Assembly (NCBI GenBank): GCA_017577345.1
Contig: PITX01000012.1
Location: forward strand, 1-13,321
DNA length: 13,321 bases
Source: Clostridiales bacterium
Lineage (GTDB): Bacteria > Bacillota > Clostridia > Oscillospirales > Oscillospiraceae
Reading direction: 5' to 3'
In this document: piece by piece, positions 1 to 6,543 of the stretch
Position numbering within the stretch: position 1 is the first letter of the stretch
Layout: every line of letters begins with the position of its first letter
Position numbers and translations under genes: made by a program
Notes under the pieces: model-generated
Seen by the model: only the letters and a program-made list of their open reading frames with translations
What the model was told of the DNA's origin: nothing
The model's database searches: none

Positions 1-1974
1 GTAGAGGAAGCAATGGCAGAGGGCGCACCGCTGGTGCACAACGGCCCCGTGAAGTACAATGCAGGTGCTCCTGCTGACCTGAAAGAATTCAACAGCCGCG
101 CCGGTGACGAGCGCGAGGGCGATGTTGTCTATCAGTTCCCGCTGGGTGCGAATATTCAGAAGAATATCGCCGCGTCCAACAAGGGCGGCATCGGTGATAT
201 GGAGAAAGGCTTTGCCGAGGCGGATGCGATCGTTGACCGCACCTATCAGACCAGCCAGATCCAACACGCACCGCTGGAGCCGCATGTCTGCTATGCCCAT
301 GTGGAAAACGGCAGACTGGTGCTCAACTGCTCCACGCAGGTGCCGTACCATGTCAGAAGAATCGTCAGCTGGGTCTGCGGGATTCCGGAGAACAAGATCC
401 ATGTCATCAAGGAGAGAGTCGGCGGCGGCTACGGCAGCAAGCAGGACATCCTCGTAGAAGATCTGACCGGCTATGCCGCATGGATCACCGGCAAGCCCGT
501 TTATTACAGAAATACCCGTGAAGAGGAGTTTATCGCTAACTCCACCCGTCATCCGATGCGCGCCAGAATTAAAATGGGCGGCAAGAAGGACGGCACGATC
601 ACCGCAATCTTCATGGAGGTCTGCGCCAATACCGGACCTTTCGGCAACCACTGCCTGACCGTCCCGATGAACAGCTGCTCCAAGACCCTGCCGCTGTTCA
701 AGGTCGACAACATGGCGTATGACCTCAAGGTCTTCTATACCAACACGCCGCCTGCCGGTGCATATCAGGGCTACGGTACGCCGAAGGGCACCTACGGCAT
801 CATGATGGCGATGGCAGAGCTGGCAGACAAGCTCGGCATTGACTACAAGGCGATGGTCGAAAAGAACCATGTTGAAGAGGGCTATATGCTTGAGATCCTG
901 AAGGGTCTTGGCGAAGGCCGTGAAGGCAATGTTGTTCCCGTCGGCTCCTGCGGTCTGGACGAAGCCATTGAAAAGGGCTGCAAGATGATCGACTGGGGCA
1001 AGAAGGAGGTTTCCGACGATCCCGACTGGAAGATCGGCAAGGGCTTTGCCATGATCATGCAGGGCAGCGGTCTGCCCGGACTTGACCATGCGGAAGCGAT
1101 CGCCAAGCTGGAAACGGACGGCACGGTCATTCTCAACAGCGGCGGTGCAGATCTCGGTACCGGTCTGGATACGATCTCCGCAAAGATCGTCGCAGAAATT
1201 CTGAAGCTCCCGATGGACCGGATCACAGTCGTTTCCGGTGATACTGACTCCTGCGCCTTCGATACCGGCGCATATGCATCCTCCGGCACCTTCTTCAGCG
1301 GCAACGCTTCTTTGGTCGCAACGCAGAATTTGAAGAAATTGATTTTGAAGGAAGCAGCTCTCCAGCTTGAGGAGAACGAAGACGATCTTGATCTTCGCGC
1401 GCCCGGTGAGGTCTTCTCCAAGAAGTCCGGCAAGGCGATCTCCTACGGCGAGTTGTCCCACACCGCAATCAGCGGCACCGGCCGCGGTCAGATGATCGCA
1501 CACGGGAGCTTTGTTACGGCGGCATCCTCTGTGCCGTACGGCGCACACTTTGCACAGGTCGCCGTCAATGTCAAGACCGGCGAGATCAAGGTGCAGAAGT
1601 TCTACGCTCTGCAGGATGCCGGCACGCCGATCAATCCCGAAATGGCACTGTGTCAGATGTACGGCGCAGTCATGAAGTCCATCGGTCATTCCCTCTATGA
1701 GGATATGATCCTTGACAAGGACGGCAAGTGCATCAACGCCAACCTGACGGATTACGGCACGCCGATGATCGGCGAGGCACCGGACGACTTCAAGTCTGTA
1801 CTGATTGATGTGGATGACAAATTCGGTCCGTTCGGCGCGAAGTCCATCTCTGAAATCGCCTGCAACGGTGCGGCTCCGGCAATCGGTATTGCCATCCATG
1901 ACGCCTGCGGTGTCTGGGTCAGAAGCTGGCCGATGACCCCGGAAAAGCTCCTGAAGGAAATGGGAAAAATCTGA
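1..1974 (+). CDS. Xanthine dehydrogenase family protein, molybdopterin-binding (large) subunit, 5'-truncated by window edge
   Basis: The reading frame is open at base 1, so this is the C-terminal 657 residues; the family is usually about 750-780 residues, so roughly the first 100 (the hammerhead-type N-terminal domain) lie outside. Such subunits hold the molybdenum-pterin cofactor and hydroxylate a heteroaromatic or aldehyde substrate with water, passing electrons to FeS and FAD partners. Numbering from the first visible residue, I see the cofactor-binding glycine loop GGGYGSKQD at 141-149, AYQGYG at 254-259, a DLGTGLDT motif, GDTD followed by an ASSGT stretch, and GAKSISE, whose Glu (about 618) sits where the catalytic base lies in the family. 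Two residues usual in xanthine oxidoreductases differ: Gln replaces Glu in the GGFGGKE-type motif and Gln replaces Arg in the RGFG-type motif. The substrate is therefore unassigned. Lys codons are almost all AAG, which suggests high expression. The terminator downstream separates it from the dcw operon. Confidence 0.9.
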   Translation, partial: VEEAMAEGAPLVHNGPVKYNAGAPADLKEFNSRAGDEREGDVVYQFPLGANIQKNIAASNKGGIGDMEKGFAEADAIVDRTYQTSQIQHAPLEPHVCYAHVENGRLVLNCSTQVPYHVRRIVSWVCGIPENKIHVIKERVGGGYGSKQDILVEDLTGYAAWITGKPVYYRNTREEEFIANSTRHPMRARIKMGGKKDGTITAIFMEVCANTGPFGNHCLTVPMNSCSKTLPLFKVDNMAYDLKVFYTNTPPAGAYQGYGTPKGTYGIMMAMAELADKLGIDYKAMVEKNHVEEGYMLEILKGLGEGREGNVVPVGSCGLDEAIEKGCKMIDWGKKEVSDDPDWKIGKGFAMIMQGSGLPGLDHAEAIAKLETDGTVILNSGGADLGTGLDTISAKIVAEILKLPMDRITVVSGDTDSCAFDTGAYASSGTFFSGNASLVATQNLKKLILKEAALQLEENEDDLDLRAPGEVFSKKSGKAISYGELSHTAISGTGRGQMIAHGSFVTAASSVPYGAHFAQVAVNVKTGEIKVQKFYALQDAGTPINPEMALCQMYGAVMKSIGHSLYEDMILDKDGKCINANLTDYGTPMIGEAPDDFKSVLIDVDDKFGPFGAKSISEIACNGAAPAIGIAIHDACGVWVRSWPMTPEKLLKEMGKI

Positions 1975-1989
1975 TCTCTGTTTTTCATG

Positions 1990-2028
1990 TACCCCGTATC
2001 TCGAAAGTGAGATACGGGGTATTTTTTT
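1990..2028 (+). terminator. Rho-independent terminator of the hydroxylase gene
   Basis: A perfect 12-bp stem (ACCCCGTATCTC at 1991-2002 with GAGATACGGGGT at 2009-2020, extendable by one T-A pair) closes a 6-nt loop and is followed by seven T (2022-2028). It begins 15 nt after the hydroxylase stop codon. There is no A-run on the left side, so it should act only on + strand transcription. It insulates the dcw promoter from upstream readthrough. Confidence 0.93.
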
Positions 2029-2050
2029 GTCATTCATAAAACATATGTTC

Positions 2051-2117
2051 AAAAATACGGATTTCAGACAGAAAATACCGAAAAAAATCATAAAAATGGC
2101 ATGGAATGTGCGAAAAA
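2051..2117. promoter_or_regulatory. Phased A-tracts, probable curved DNA / UP-like region upstream of the dcw promoter
   Basis: Runs of 4-7 A lie at 2051-2055, 2072-2075, 2081-2087, 2092-2096 and 2113-2117. Their centres are separated by about 20.5, 10.5, 10 and 21 bp, all close to whole helical turns. Phased A-tracts are known to bend DNA, and A-rich DNA just upstream of a -35 box can act as an UP element. The placement is seen; the function is inferred. Confidence 0.45.
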
Positions 2118-2121
2118 GTGA

Positions 2122-2150
2122 TTGCTTTTTTCACAACTTGATAGTATACT
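2122..2150 (+). promoter_or_regulatory. Sigma-A-type promoter of the mraZ/dcw operon
   Basis: The -10 box is TATACT (2145-2150), one mismatch from consensus. The -35 box is TTGCTT (2122-2127), weak beyond its TTG, with a 17-bp spacer. Transcription would start near 2156-2158 and give a leader of about 50 nt before the mraZ ATG. This is the only good promoter I find before the operon. Its weak -35 fits a promoter helped by the A-rich DNA upstream. Confidence 0.7.
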
Positions 2151-2160
2151 GAAAGCGTAG

Positions 2161-2205
2161 TGGAGCAAAATGGATTAAAAATGAGCAAAATGGAGCGAGG
2201 TGAAG
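2161..2205 (+). promoter_or_regulatory. Putative MraZ operator: five 10-bp-spaced direct repeats
   Basis: Pentamers TGGAG (2161), TGGAT (2171), ATGAG (2181), TGGAG (2191) and TGAAG (2201) repeat every 10 bp, the first three followed by an AAAA-containing spacer. A 12-bp block GAGCAAAATGGA occurs exactly twice, 20 bp apart. In E. coli MraZ binds TGGGN repeats separated by 5 nt upstream of its own gene, which has the same period. Here the array lies downstream of the -10 box and runs into the ribosome binding site, so bound MraZ could block transcript initiation or early elongation. The match is by architecture; binding is inferred. Confidence 0.75.
2197..2202 (+). promoter_or_regulatory. Ribosome binding site of mraZ, decides the ATG start
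   Basis: GAGGTG lies 6 nt before the ATG at 2209. An in-frame GTG at 2200 falls inside this site, so it cannot use it. The ATG start also gives the usual MraZ N-terminus (a short Met-aromatic-Gly lead into YxH...DAKGR). The site overlaps the last two operator repeats. Confidence 0.7.
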
Positions 2206-2208
2206 GGA

Positions 2209-2625
2209 ATGTACGGAAAATATCATCACTCATTGGATGCAAAGGGAAGGCTGTTCGTTCCCTCAAAGCTCAGGGAAGAGCTGGGTGCGTCGTTCTATGT
2301 CGCAAAGGCACCCGATGCCTGCCTGACGGTCTATCCAGAGGCGGAGTGGCAGAAGATACTCGATCATTGCAACGAGCTGCCGTCCTCCAAGGCACGCGCC
2401 ATGCGCTTCTTCTTTGCCAATGTCGCAAAATGTGAGCCGGACAAGCAGGGAAGATTCCTGCTTCCGGAATCCTTCCGCGAATACGCCGGTATTGCGCAGG
2501 AGGTCGTCTTCCTCGGGCAGGCAGGGCGTGCGGAAATCTGGTCTGCGGAACGCTATGCGGCGGAGGAGGAGAAGTTCCTCACACCGGAGGCAATTGCCGC
2601 TGTGATGGAAGAGTTGGGCTTCTGA
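2209..2625 (+). CDS. mraZ: Transcriptional regulator MraZ
   Basis: MraZ is a ring-forming DNA-binding protein of the AbrB/SpoVT swapped-hairpin fold that controls the dcw cluster, usually as a repressor of its own operon. The 138-residue product is close to the usual 140-150. It has two copies of the hallmark DxxxR motif: DAKGR at 10-14, followed by a VPSKLRE stretch, and DKQGR at 78-82, followed by LLPESFRE. A LGQAGRAEIWS stretch at about 102-112 matches the conserved end of the second domain. It is the first gene of the operon, right behind a repeat array that looks like its own binding site, and its stop codon overlaps the rsmH start by one base (TGATG), implying translational coupling. 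The first start, GTG at 2200, was rejected in favour of ATG at 2209. Confidence 0.96.
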   Translation: MYGKYHHSLDAKGRLFVPSKLREELGASFYVAKAPDACLTVYPEAEWQKILDHCNELPSSKARAMRFFFANVAKCEPDKQGRFLLPESFREYAGIAQEVVFLGQAGRAEIWSAERYAAEEEKFLTPEAIAAVMEELGF

Positions 2626-3557
2626 TGGAATTTTCACACAAATCCGTCCTGTTGGACGAGTGTATCGAAGGTCTGGCGATCAGGCCGGACGGGATATATT
2701 TGGACGGAACGCTTGGCGGTGCCGGACATTCCTATGAAATCGCAAAACGCCTGATGACAGGCAGGCTGATCGGCGTTGACCGCGATACAGTCGCACTGGA
2801 AGCAGCTGCGATACGGCTTGCACCGTTTGCAGAGCGCGTGACGACGGTACATTCCAATTTTTCCGAGCTGGATCGCATTTTAGATGACCTCGGCATTGAC
2901 GCGGTGGACGGAATGCTGTTTGATTTGGGCGTATCCTCCCCGCAGCTCGATGATGCACAGCGCGGCTTTTCCTATATGGCAGATGCGCCGCTGGATATGC
3001 GCATGAACAGAGACGATGCACTGACTGCCTACGAGGTTGTCAACACATGGCAGCCCGAGGAGCTTCGCAGAATTCTCTGCGAATACGGCGAGGAGCGTTA
3101 CGCGCCGCAGATCGCCGCAGCGATCGTGAGAAAGCGCGGGGAGGCACCAATCGAGACGACCCTTGAGCTTGTGGATGTCATCCGCAGTGCGATGCCGCCG
3201 CAGGCACTGCGCGAAAAGCAGCACCCTGCCAAGCGGAGCTTTCAGGCGATCCGCATTGCGGTCAACGATGAGCTCGGCGCGGTCAGCAAGCTGATGAAAA
3301 CGGCGTTTCGCCGCCTCAAGCCCGGCGGACGGCTGTGCGTGATCACCTTCCATTCTTTGGAGGATCGCATTGTAAAAAGCGAGATGCAGCAGGCGGCAAG
3401 AGGCTGTACCTGCCCGCCGGAATTTCCGGTCTGCGTCTGCGGAAAGAAGCCGATCGCACGGATCATTTCGAGAAAACCGATTATCTCCGGCGAAGCGGAG
3501 TTAGAAGAAAATCCCCGCGCCAGAAGCGCAAAGCTGCGGGTCGCGGAAAAAATCTGA
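2625..3557 (+). CDS. rsmH: 16S rRNA (cytosine(1402)-N(4))-methyltransferase RsmH (MraW)
   Basis: RsmH uses S-adenosylmethionine to methylate N4 of C1402 in the decoding centre of 16S rRNA; it acts in the cytoplasm and is a constant companion of mraZ. The 310-residue product is full length. Visible motifs are the SAM-binding DGTLGGAGHS (27-36), DLGVSSPQLD (100-109), RGFSY (113-117), PLDMRM (122-127), the HPAKRSFQAIRIAVN block (200-214), ITFHSLEDR (240-248) and the C-terminal NPRARSAKLR (296-305). Four Cys at 261, 263, 270 and 272 form the CxC...CxC cluster seen in many Firmicute homologues. The start ATG overlaps the mraZ stop, so it depends on mraZ translation. Confidence 0.98.
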   Translation: MEFSHKSVLLDECIEGLAIRPDGIYLDGTLGGAGHSYEIAKRLMTGRLIGVDRDTVALEAAAIRLAPFAERVTTVHSNFSELDRILDDLGIDAVDGMLFDLGVSSPQLDDAQRGFSYMADAPLDMRMNRDDALTAYEVVNTWQPEELRRILCEYGEERYAPQIAAAIVRKRGEAPIETTLELVDVIRSAMPPQALREKQHPAKRSFQAIRIAVNDELGAVSKLMKTAFRRLKPGGRLCVITFHSLEDRIVKSEMQQAARGCTCPPEFPVCVCGKKPIARIISRKPIISGEAELEENPRARSAKLRVAEKI

Positions 3558-3561
3558 TGAG

Positions 3562-3567
3562 AGGGGG
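3562..3567 (+). promoter_or_regulatory. Ribosome binding site supporting the GTG start of ftsL
   Basis: AGGGGG sits 8 nt before the GTG at 3576, right behind the rsmH stop at 3557. No ATG lies nearby in that frame, so GTG is the best start. Confidence 0.6.
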
Positions 3568-3575
3568 CGATCCCG

Positions 3576-4088
3576 GTGGCAGAGCAATACCGTACCAACG
3601 GATCTGCGGCGTATAATATCTACACGACGCAGGAAAGCACGGCTCGACCGCTGGAGCACCCCAAAAGACTGCCCGATGCACCGGCACGGAAAAAGCCGAA
3701 GGAGAAACTGAAGCTTGCCGTTTCACCGTTCACGGCCTTGGGCGGTGCAGTCGCAATTATCATGCTGCTGCTTGTCGTTTTCAGCTATGTCCGCATGTAC
3801 GAGGAGCAGAGCAAGATCAGTGCCATGCAGGAGGCTCGTGCGGCGCTGACGCAGGAGCAGGAGCGCCTGACGGCGACTTATGAGCAATCCCTTGATCTAA
3901 GGCAGGTGGAGCAGCGTGCCCGACAGCTCGGGATGCGCGAAGCACTTCCGTCACAGATCCGCGAAATAGAAATTGCAGCCGGCGATACCACGCAGATTTT
4001 CGATGCACCGGAAGAACGCAATATATTTGAGCAGGTTTTTGACGCATTTCGCAGCGTCTTCCGCGATGCGGTGGAATACTTCTCATAG
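3576..4088 (+). CDS. ftsL: Cell division protein FtsL-like (FtsL/DivIC family, bitopic coiled-coil protein)
   Basis: FtsL forms a membrane complex with DivIC/FtsB and DivIB/FtsQ and activates the FtsW-PBP synthase at the septum. The 170-residue product has a cytoplasmic N-terminus with a basic, Pro-rich stretch (about 30-48), one membrane segment (about 51-72), and a charged, heptad-like coiled coil (about 74-115). The VEQRARQLGM stretch (111-120) is the hallmark at the end of FtsL/DivIC coiled coils. Position between rsmH and the class B PBP is the canonical ftsL place. It is longer than the usual 110-130 residues: after the coiled coil there are about 40 more residues, ending in a segment (148-170) whose aromatic and aliphatic residues are spaced as in an amphipathic helix. 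FtsL proteins diverge strongly, so the family call rests on topology, motif and location. Confidence 0.85.
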   Translation: MAEQYRTNGSAAYNIYTTQESTARPLEHPKRLPDAPARKKPKEKLKLAVSPFTALGGAVAIIMLLLVVFSYVRMYEEQSKISAMQEARAALTQEQERLTATYEQSLDLRQVEQRARQLGMREALPSQIREIEIAAGDTTQIFDAPEERNIFEQVFDAFRSVFRDAVEYFS

Positions 4089-4110
4089 CCTGCAAATATA
4101 GTAAACAAGC

Positions 4111-4148
4111 AGAGCATGGGCGGTGAATCAATTGCCGTCCATGTTTTT
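4111..4148 (+). terminator. Candidate intra-operon attenuator / weak terminator between ftsL and the PBP gene
   Basis: CATGGGCGG (4115-4123) pairs with CCGTCCATG (4135-4143), with one G-U pair, around an 11-nt loop. Five T follow directly (4144-4148). The preceding AGAG (4111-4114) could pair weakly with the T-run. The structure sits in the only sizeable gap (88 nt) of an otherwise packed operon. It may terminate part of the transcripts, mark an RNA processing site or stabilise a 3' end. The pairing is seen; termination is inferred and would be partial, given the short T-run. Confidence 0.5.
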
Positions 4149-4176
4149 GGACTATATTCCGGAGCGGGGAAGATGA

Positions 4177-6528
4177 ATGAAGCAAGCCAGAGCCAGTCAA
4201 AGGAGAAAGCATCTGCGCAAGATGCAGAGCGTTTCCGATACCTATATCCGCAGAGGGGTTTTTACGCTCCTGCTCCTTTTGGGCATTGCGGCGTTTGCGG
4301 TGCTGACGGGCAGACTGGTCAAGCTGATGCTGATCGACCACGAGTATTACCAGTCCAAGGCAATCAGCAATCAGACACGCTCTACCAGTGTGACGGCAAG
4401 CCGCGGGACGATCTATGACAGGAATATGGAGGTGCTGGCGGCATCTGCAGGTGTCGAAAACATCTTTCTTGACCCGTTGGAGCTGTACCAAAACAAGGTC
4501 GATATCGACTTTTTGGCAAGCAACCTGTCTGAAATTCTGGATCTGGACGAGGCGTACATCAAAAAGCAGGCAGAGGACAGATCCATGCGCTACAAGGTGC
4601 TGCGCCGCAAGCAGCCGCAGGAGGTCTGCGACGCGGTACGGCAGTTCGTCAGCGATAATAATATCGTCGGCGTTCATTTGGAGCCAGACTCCCTGCGCTA
4701 TTACCCGAACCACGAGGTCGCTTCCCAGCTTCTCGGCTTCACCAATGTGGAAAACAAGGGCTCAGAGGGGCTGGAGGCATATTATAACAGCACCTTGGAG
4801 GGGACTGCGGGCGCAGTTATCACGACAAAGGGCAATAATGAGACCGAAATGCTGTACTCCTACGAAACCTATTACGAGGCAACGGACGGAGACAGCATGG
4901 TGCTGACGATCGACCTGACGGTGCAGCGCGCACTGGAAAAGCAGATGCGCGATGCAATTGACCGCTACGATGTGCAAAACGGTGCCTTCGGCATCGTGAT
5001 GGATGCGCAGACCGGGGAGATCGTGGCAATGTCCACGATCGGTGGCTATGACCCAAATCAGTACCTTAAAATTTTTGACCCGAAAAAGGACGCGGAATTA
5101 GAGAGCCTGTACGATGCCGCCATGGAGCTGCCGGAGAATTCTCCGGAGCGTCAGCAGGCACTGGATGACTACAACAGTGCCGTTGCGACGGAGCGACTGC
5201 ACCAATGGCGCAACCGCTGCGTTTCCGACGGCTACGAGCCGGGCTCGACCTTCAAGCTCCTGACGCTTGCCACTGGACTCGACTGCGGCGCAGTGACACT
5301 GCATGACAGCTTTTTCTGCGGCGGCAAAGAAAAATTCGAGGGTCGTTCCCAGCCGCTCAACTGCTGGCGGCATCAGGGGCACGGCTCGGAGACCACGGCG
5401 CAGGCGTTGCAGAATTCCTGCAATCTTGCCTTTGCGCACATGGGACTGAAAATCGGCGGTGAAACGCTATACGAATACTGCAAGGCATTCGGGCTGATGG
5501 AGCCGACGGGAATTGACCTGCCCGGTGAATCGGGCGGCATTTTCCACACGAAGGAGCGTCTTTCCGATTACGACACCTACGGCACCAGCTATCTGATCGC
5601 GACATCCTTCGGTCAGACCGTCAAGCCGACACCGATCCAGCTTGTCAGAGCCGTCTCTGCGGTCATTAACGGAGGCTATCTGCTCAAGCCCTATGTTGTC
5701 TCACAGGTGATAGATGAAAACGGCAACACCGTCCGACAGCAGGAACGCACGGTGATCCGGCAGGTCATTTCCGAGGAGACCTCCGCAACGATGTGTGAGC
5801 TGATCGAGTCAGTCGTCACCGAGGGCACGGCGAAGAACGCCAATGTCGTCGGCTTCCGCATCGGCGGCAAGACCGGTACGGCGGAAAAGACCGATCAGCG
5901 CGAGGAAAACGGACAGCTGACGAATGACAAGATCGTATCCTTTGTCGGTATCGCGCCGATGCAGGATCCGCGCTATGTCGTTCTGATCGCGCTCGATACC
6001 CCGAATCCTGCAAGCGGAATCTATATTTCCGGCGGCGTGATGGCGGCACCGACCGTCGCAGCCGTATTTGAAGATATCTTACCTTACCTCGGCGTAGAGC
6101 CGGAATATGAGGACGGCGATCTTTACCGCGTCAGTGTCCGTATGCCCGATGTGCGGGACATGACGCAAAGTGAGGCTGCTGCCGCACTGAAGGAAGCTTC
6201 TTTGGACTGCCGCGTCATCGGAAGCGGCAGCCGTGTGGTCAGCCAGATCCCCGCAGCGGGCAGGGAGCTTCCCGGACGCTCCACCGTCCTTCTGTATACC
6301 GATGACACCATGCCCACACAGCAGGTGAGCGTGCCGGATCTGCTTGGAAAAACGGTGGAGGAGGCAACGCGGGCACTGAACGATTTGGGACTGTATCTGC
6401 AGGCAAAGGGAACGGATTCGACCCAGTGGCATGTCGTCGTGACTGCGCAGGATATACCGCCCGGCACGCAGGTGGAGCGCGGTACGACCGTGACGGTGCT
6501 CTTTGCCGACACCACGGCAATGGACTGA
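4177..6528 (+). CDS. ftsI: Class B penicillin-binding protein, division transpeptidase with two PASTA domains (FtsI/PBP2x/SpoVD type)
   Basis: This is the D,D-transpeptidase that cross-links septal peptidoglycan together with FtsW. The 783-residue product has a basic cytoplasmic tail, one membrane anchor (about 27-51), a pedestal/dimerisation domain starting at the TASRGTIYDRN motif (about 73-83) and a transpeptidase domain. All three catalytic motifs are intact: STFK (357-360, nucleophile Ser357), SCN (414-416) and KTGT (565-568). Two PASTA domains follow (about 655-710 and 717-778). Two PASTA domains resemble PBP2B/PBP2x of Firmicute division more than B. subtilis SpoVD, which has one; a sporulation role cannot be told from sequence. 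An acidic, helix-rich stretch of about 45 residues (298-343) lies just before the QWRN...STFK region. The start ATG at 4177 has a GGGGA 6 nt upstream; an out-of-frame ATG at 4173 is too close to that site. Confidence 0.95.
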   Translation: MKQARASQRRKHLRKMQSVSDTYIRRGVFTLLLLLGIAAFAVLTGRLVKLMLIDHEYYQSKAISNQTRSTSVTASRGTIYDRNMEVLAASAGVENIFLDPLELYQNKVDIDFLASNLSEILDLDEAYIKKQAEDRSMRYKVLRRKQPQEVCDAVRQFVSDNNIVGVHLEPDSLRYYPNHEVASQLLGFTNVENKGSEGLEAYYNSTLEGTAGAVITTKGNNETEMLYSYETYYEATDGDSMVLTIDLTVQRALEKQMRDAIDRYDVQNGAFGIVMDAQTGEIVAMSTIGGYDPNQYLKIFDPKKDAELESLYDAAMELPENSPERQQALDDYNSAVATERLHQWRNRCVSDGYEPGSTFKLLTLATGLDCGAVTLHDSFFCGGKEKFEGRSQPLNCWRHQGHGSETTAQALQNSCNLAFAHMGLKIGGETLYEYCKAFGLMEPTGIDLPGESGGIFHTKERLSDYDTYGTSYLIATSFGQTVKPTPIQLVRAVSAVINGGYLLKPYVVSQVIDENGNTVRQQERTVIRQVISEETSATMCELIESVVTEGTAKNANVVGFRIGGKTGTAEKTDQREENGQLTNDKIVSFVGIAPMQDPRYVVLIALDTPNPASGIYISGGVMAAPTVAAVFEDILPYLGVEPEYEDGDLYRVSVRMPDVRDMTQSEAAAALKEASLDCRVIGSGSRVVSQIPAAGRELPGRSTVLLYTDDTMPTQQVSVPDLLGKTVEEATRALNDLGLYLQAKGTDSTQWHVVVTAQDIPPGTQVERGTTVTVLFADTTAMD

Positions 6529-6543
6529 AAAAAGGAGAAACAC

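Noticed and set aside
2040..2049. Palindrome AACATATGTT as a regulator site
   Set aside because: A 10-bp AT-rich palindrome is expected by chance in this AT-rich intergenic stretch, and there is no second copy.
2030..2266. 78-codon - strand frame over the intergenic region upstream of mraZ
   Set aside because: It would cross the promoter and operator of mraZ, has no ribosome binding site I can see and no recognisable product.
4153..4158. TATATT as a -10 box for an internal promoter before the PBP gene
   Set aside because: The only -35-like hexamer (TTGCCG at 4132) gives a 15-bp spacer, and the start would fall on the ribosome binding site.
4116..4418. Possible overlapping small gene starting in the hairpin and running into the PBP gene
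   Set aside because: Its ATG is inside the stem with no ribosome binding site, and most of it lies in another frame of the conserved PBP.
3817..4713. 298-codon open frame on the - strand across ftsL and the PBP gene
   Set aside because: It runs through the coiled coil of ftsL, the hairpin gap and the PBP anchor; low-complexity Leu/Gln/His-rich translation typical of a reverse shadow.
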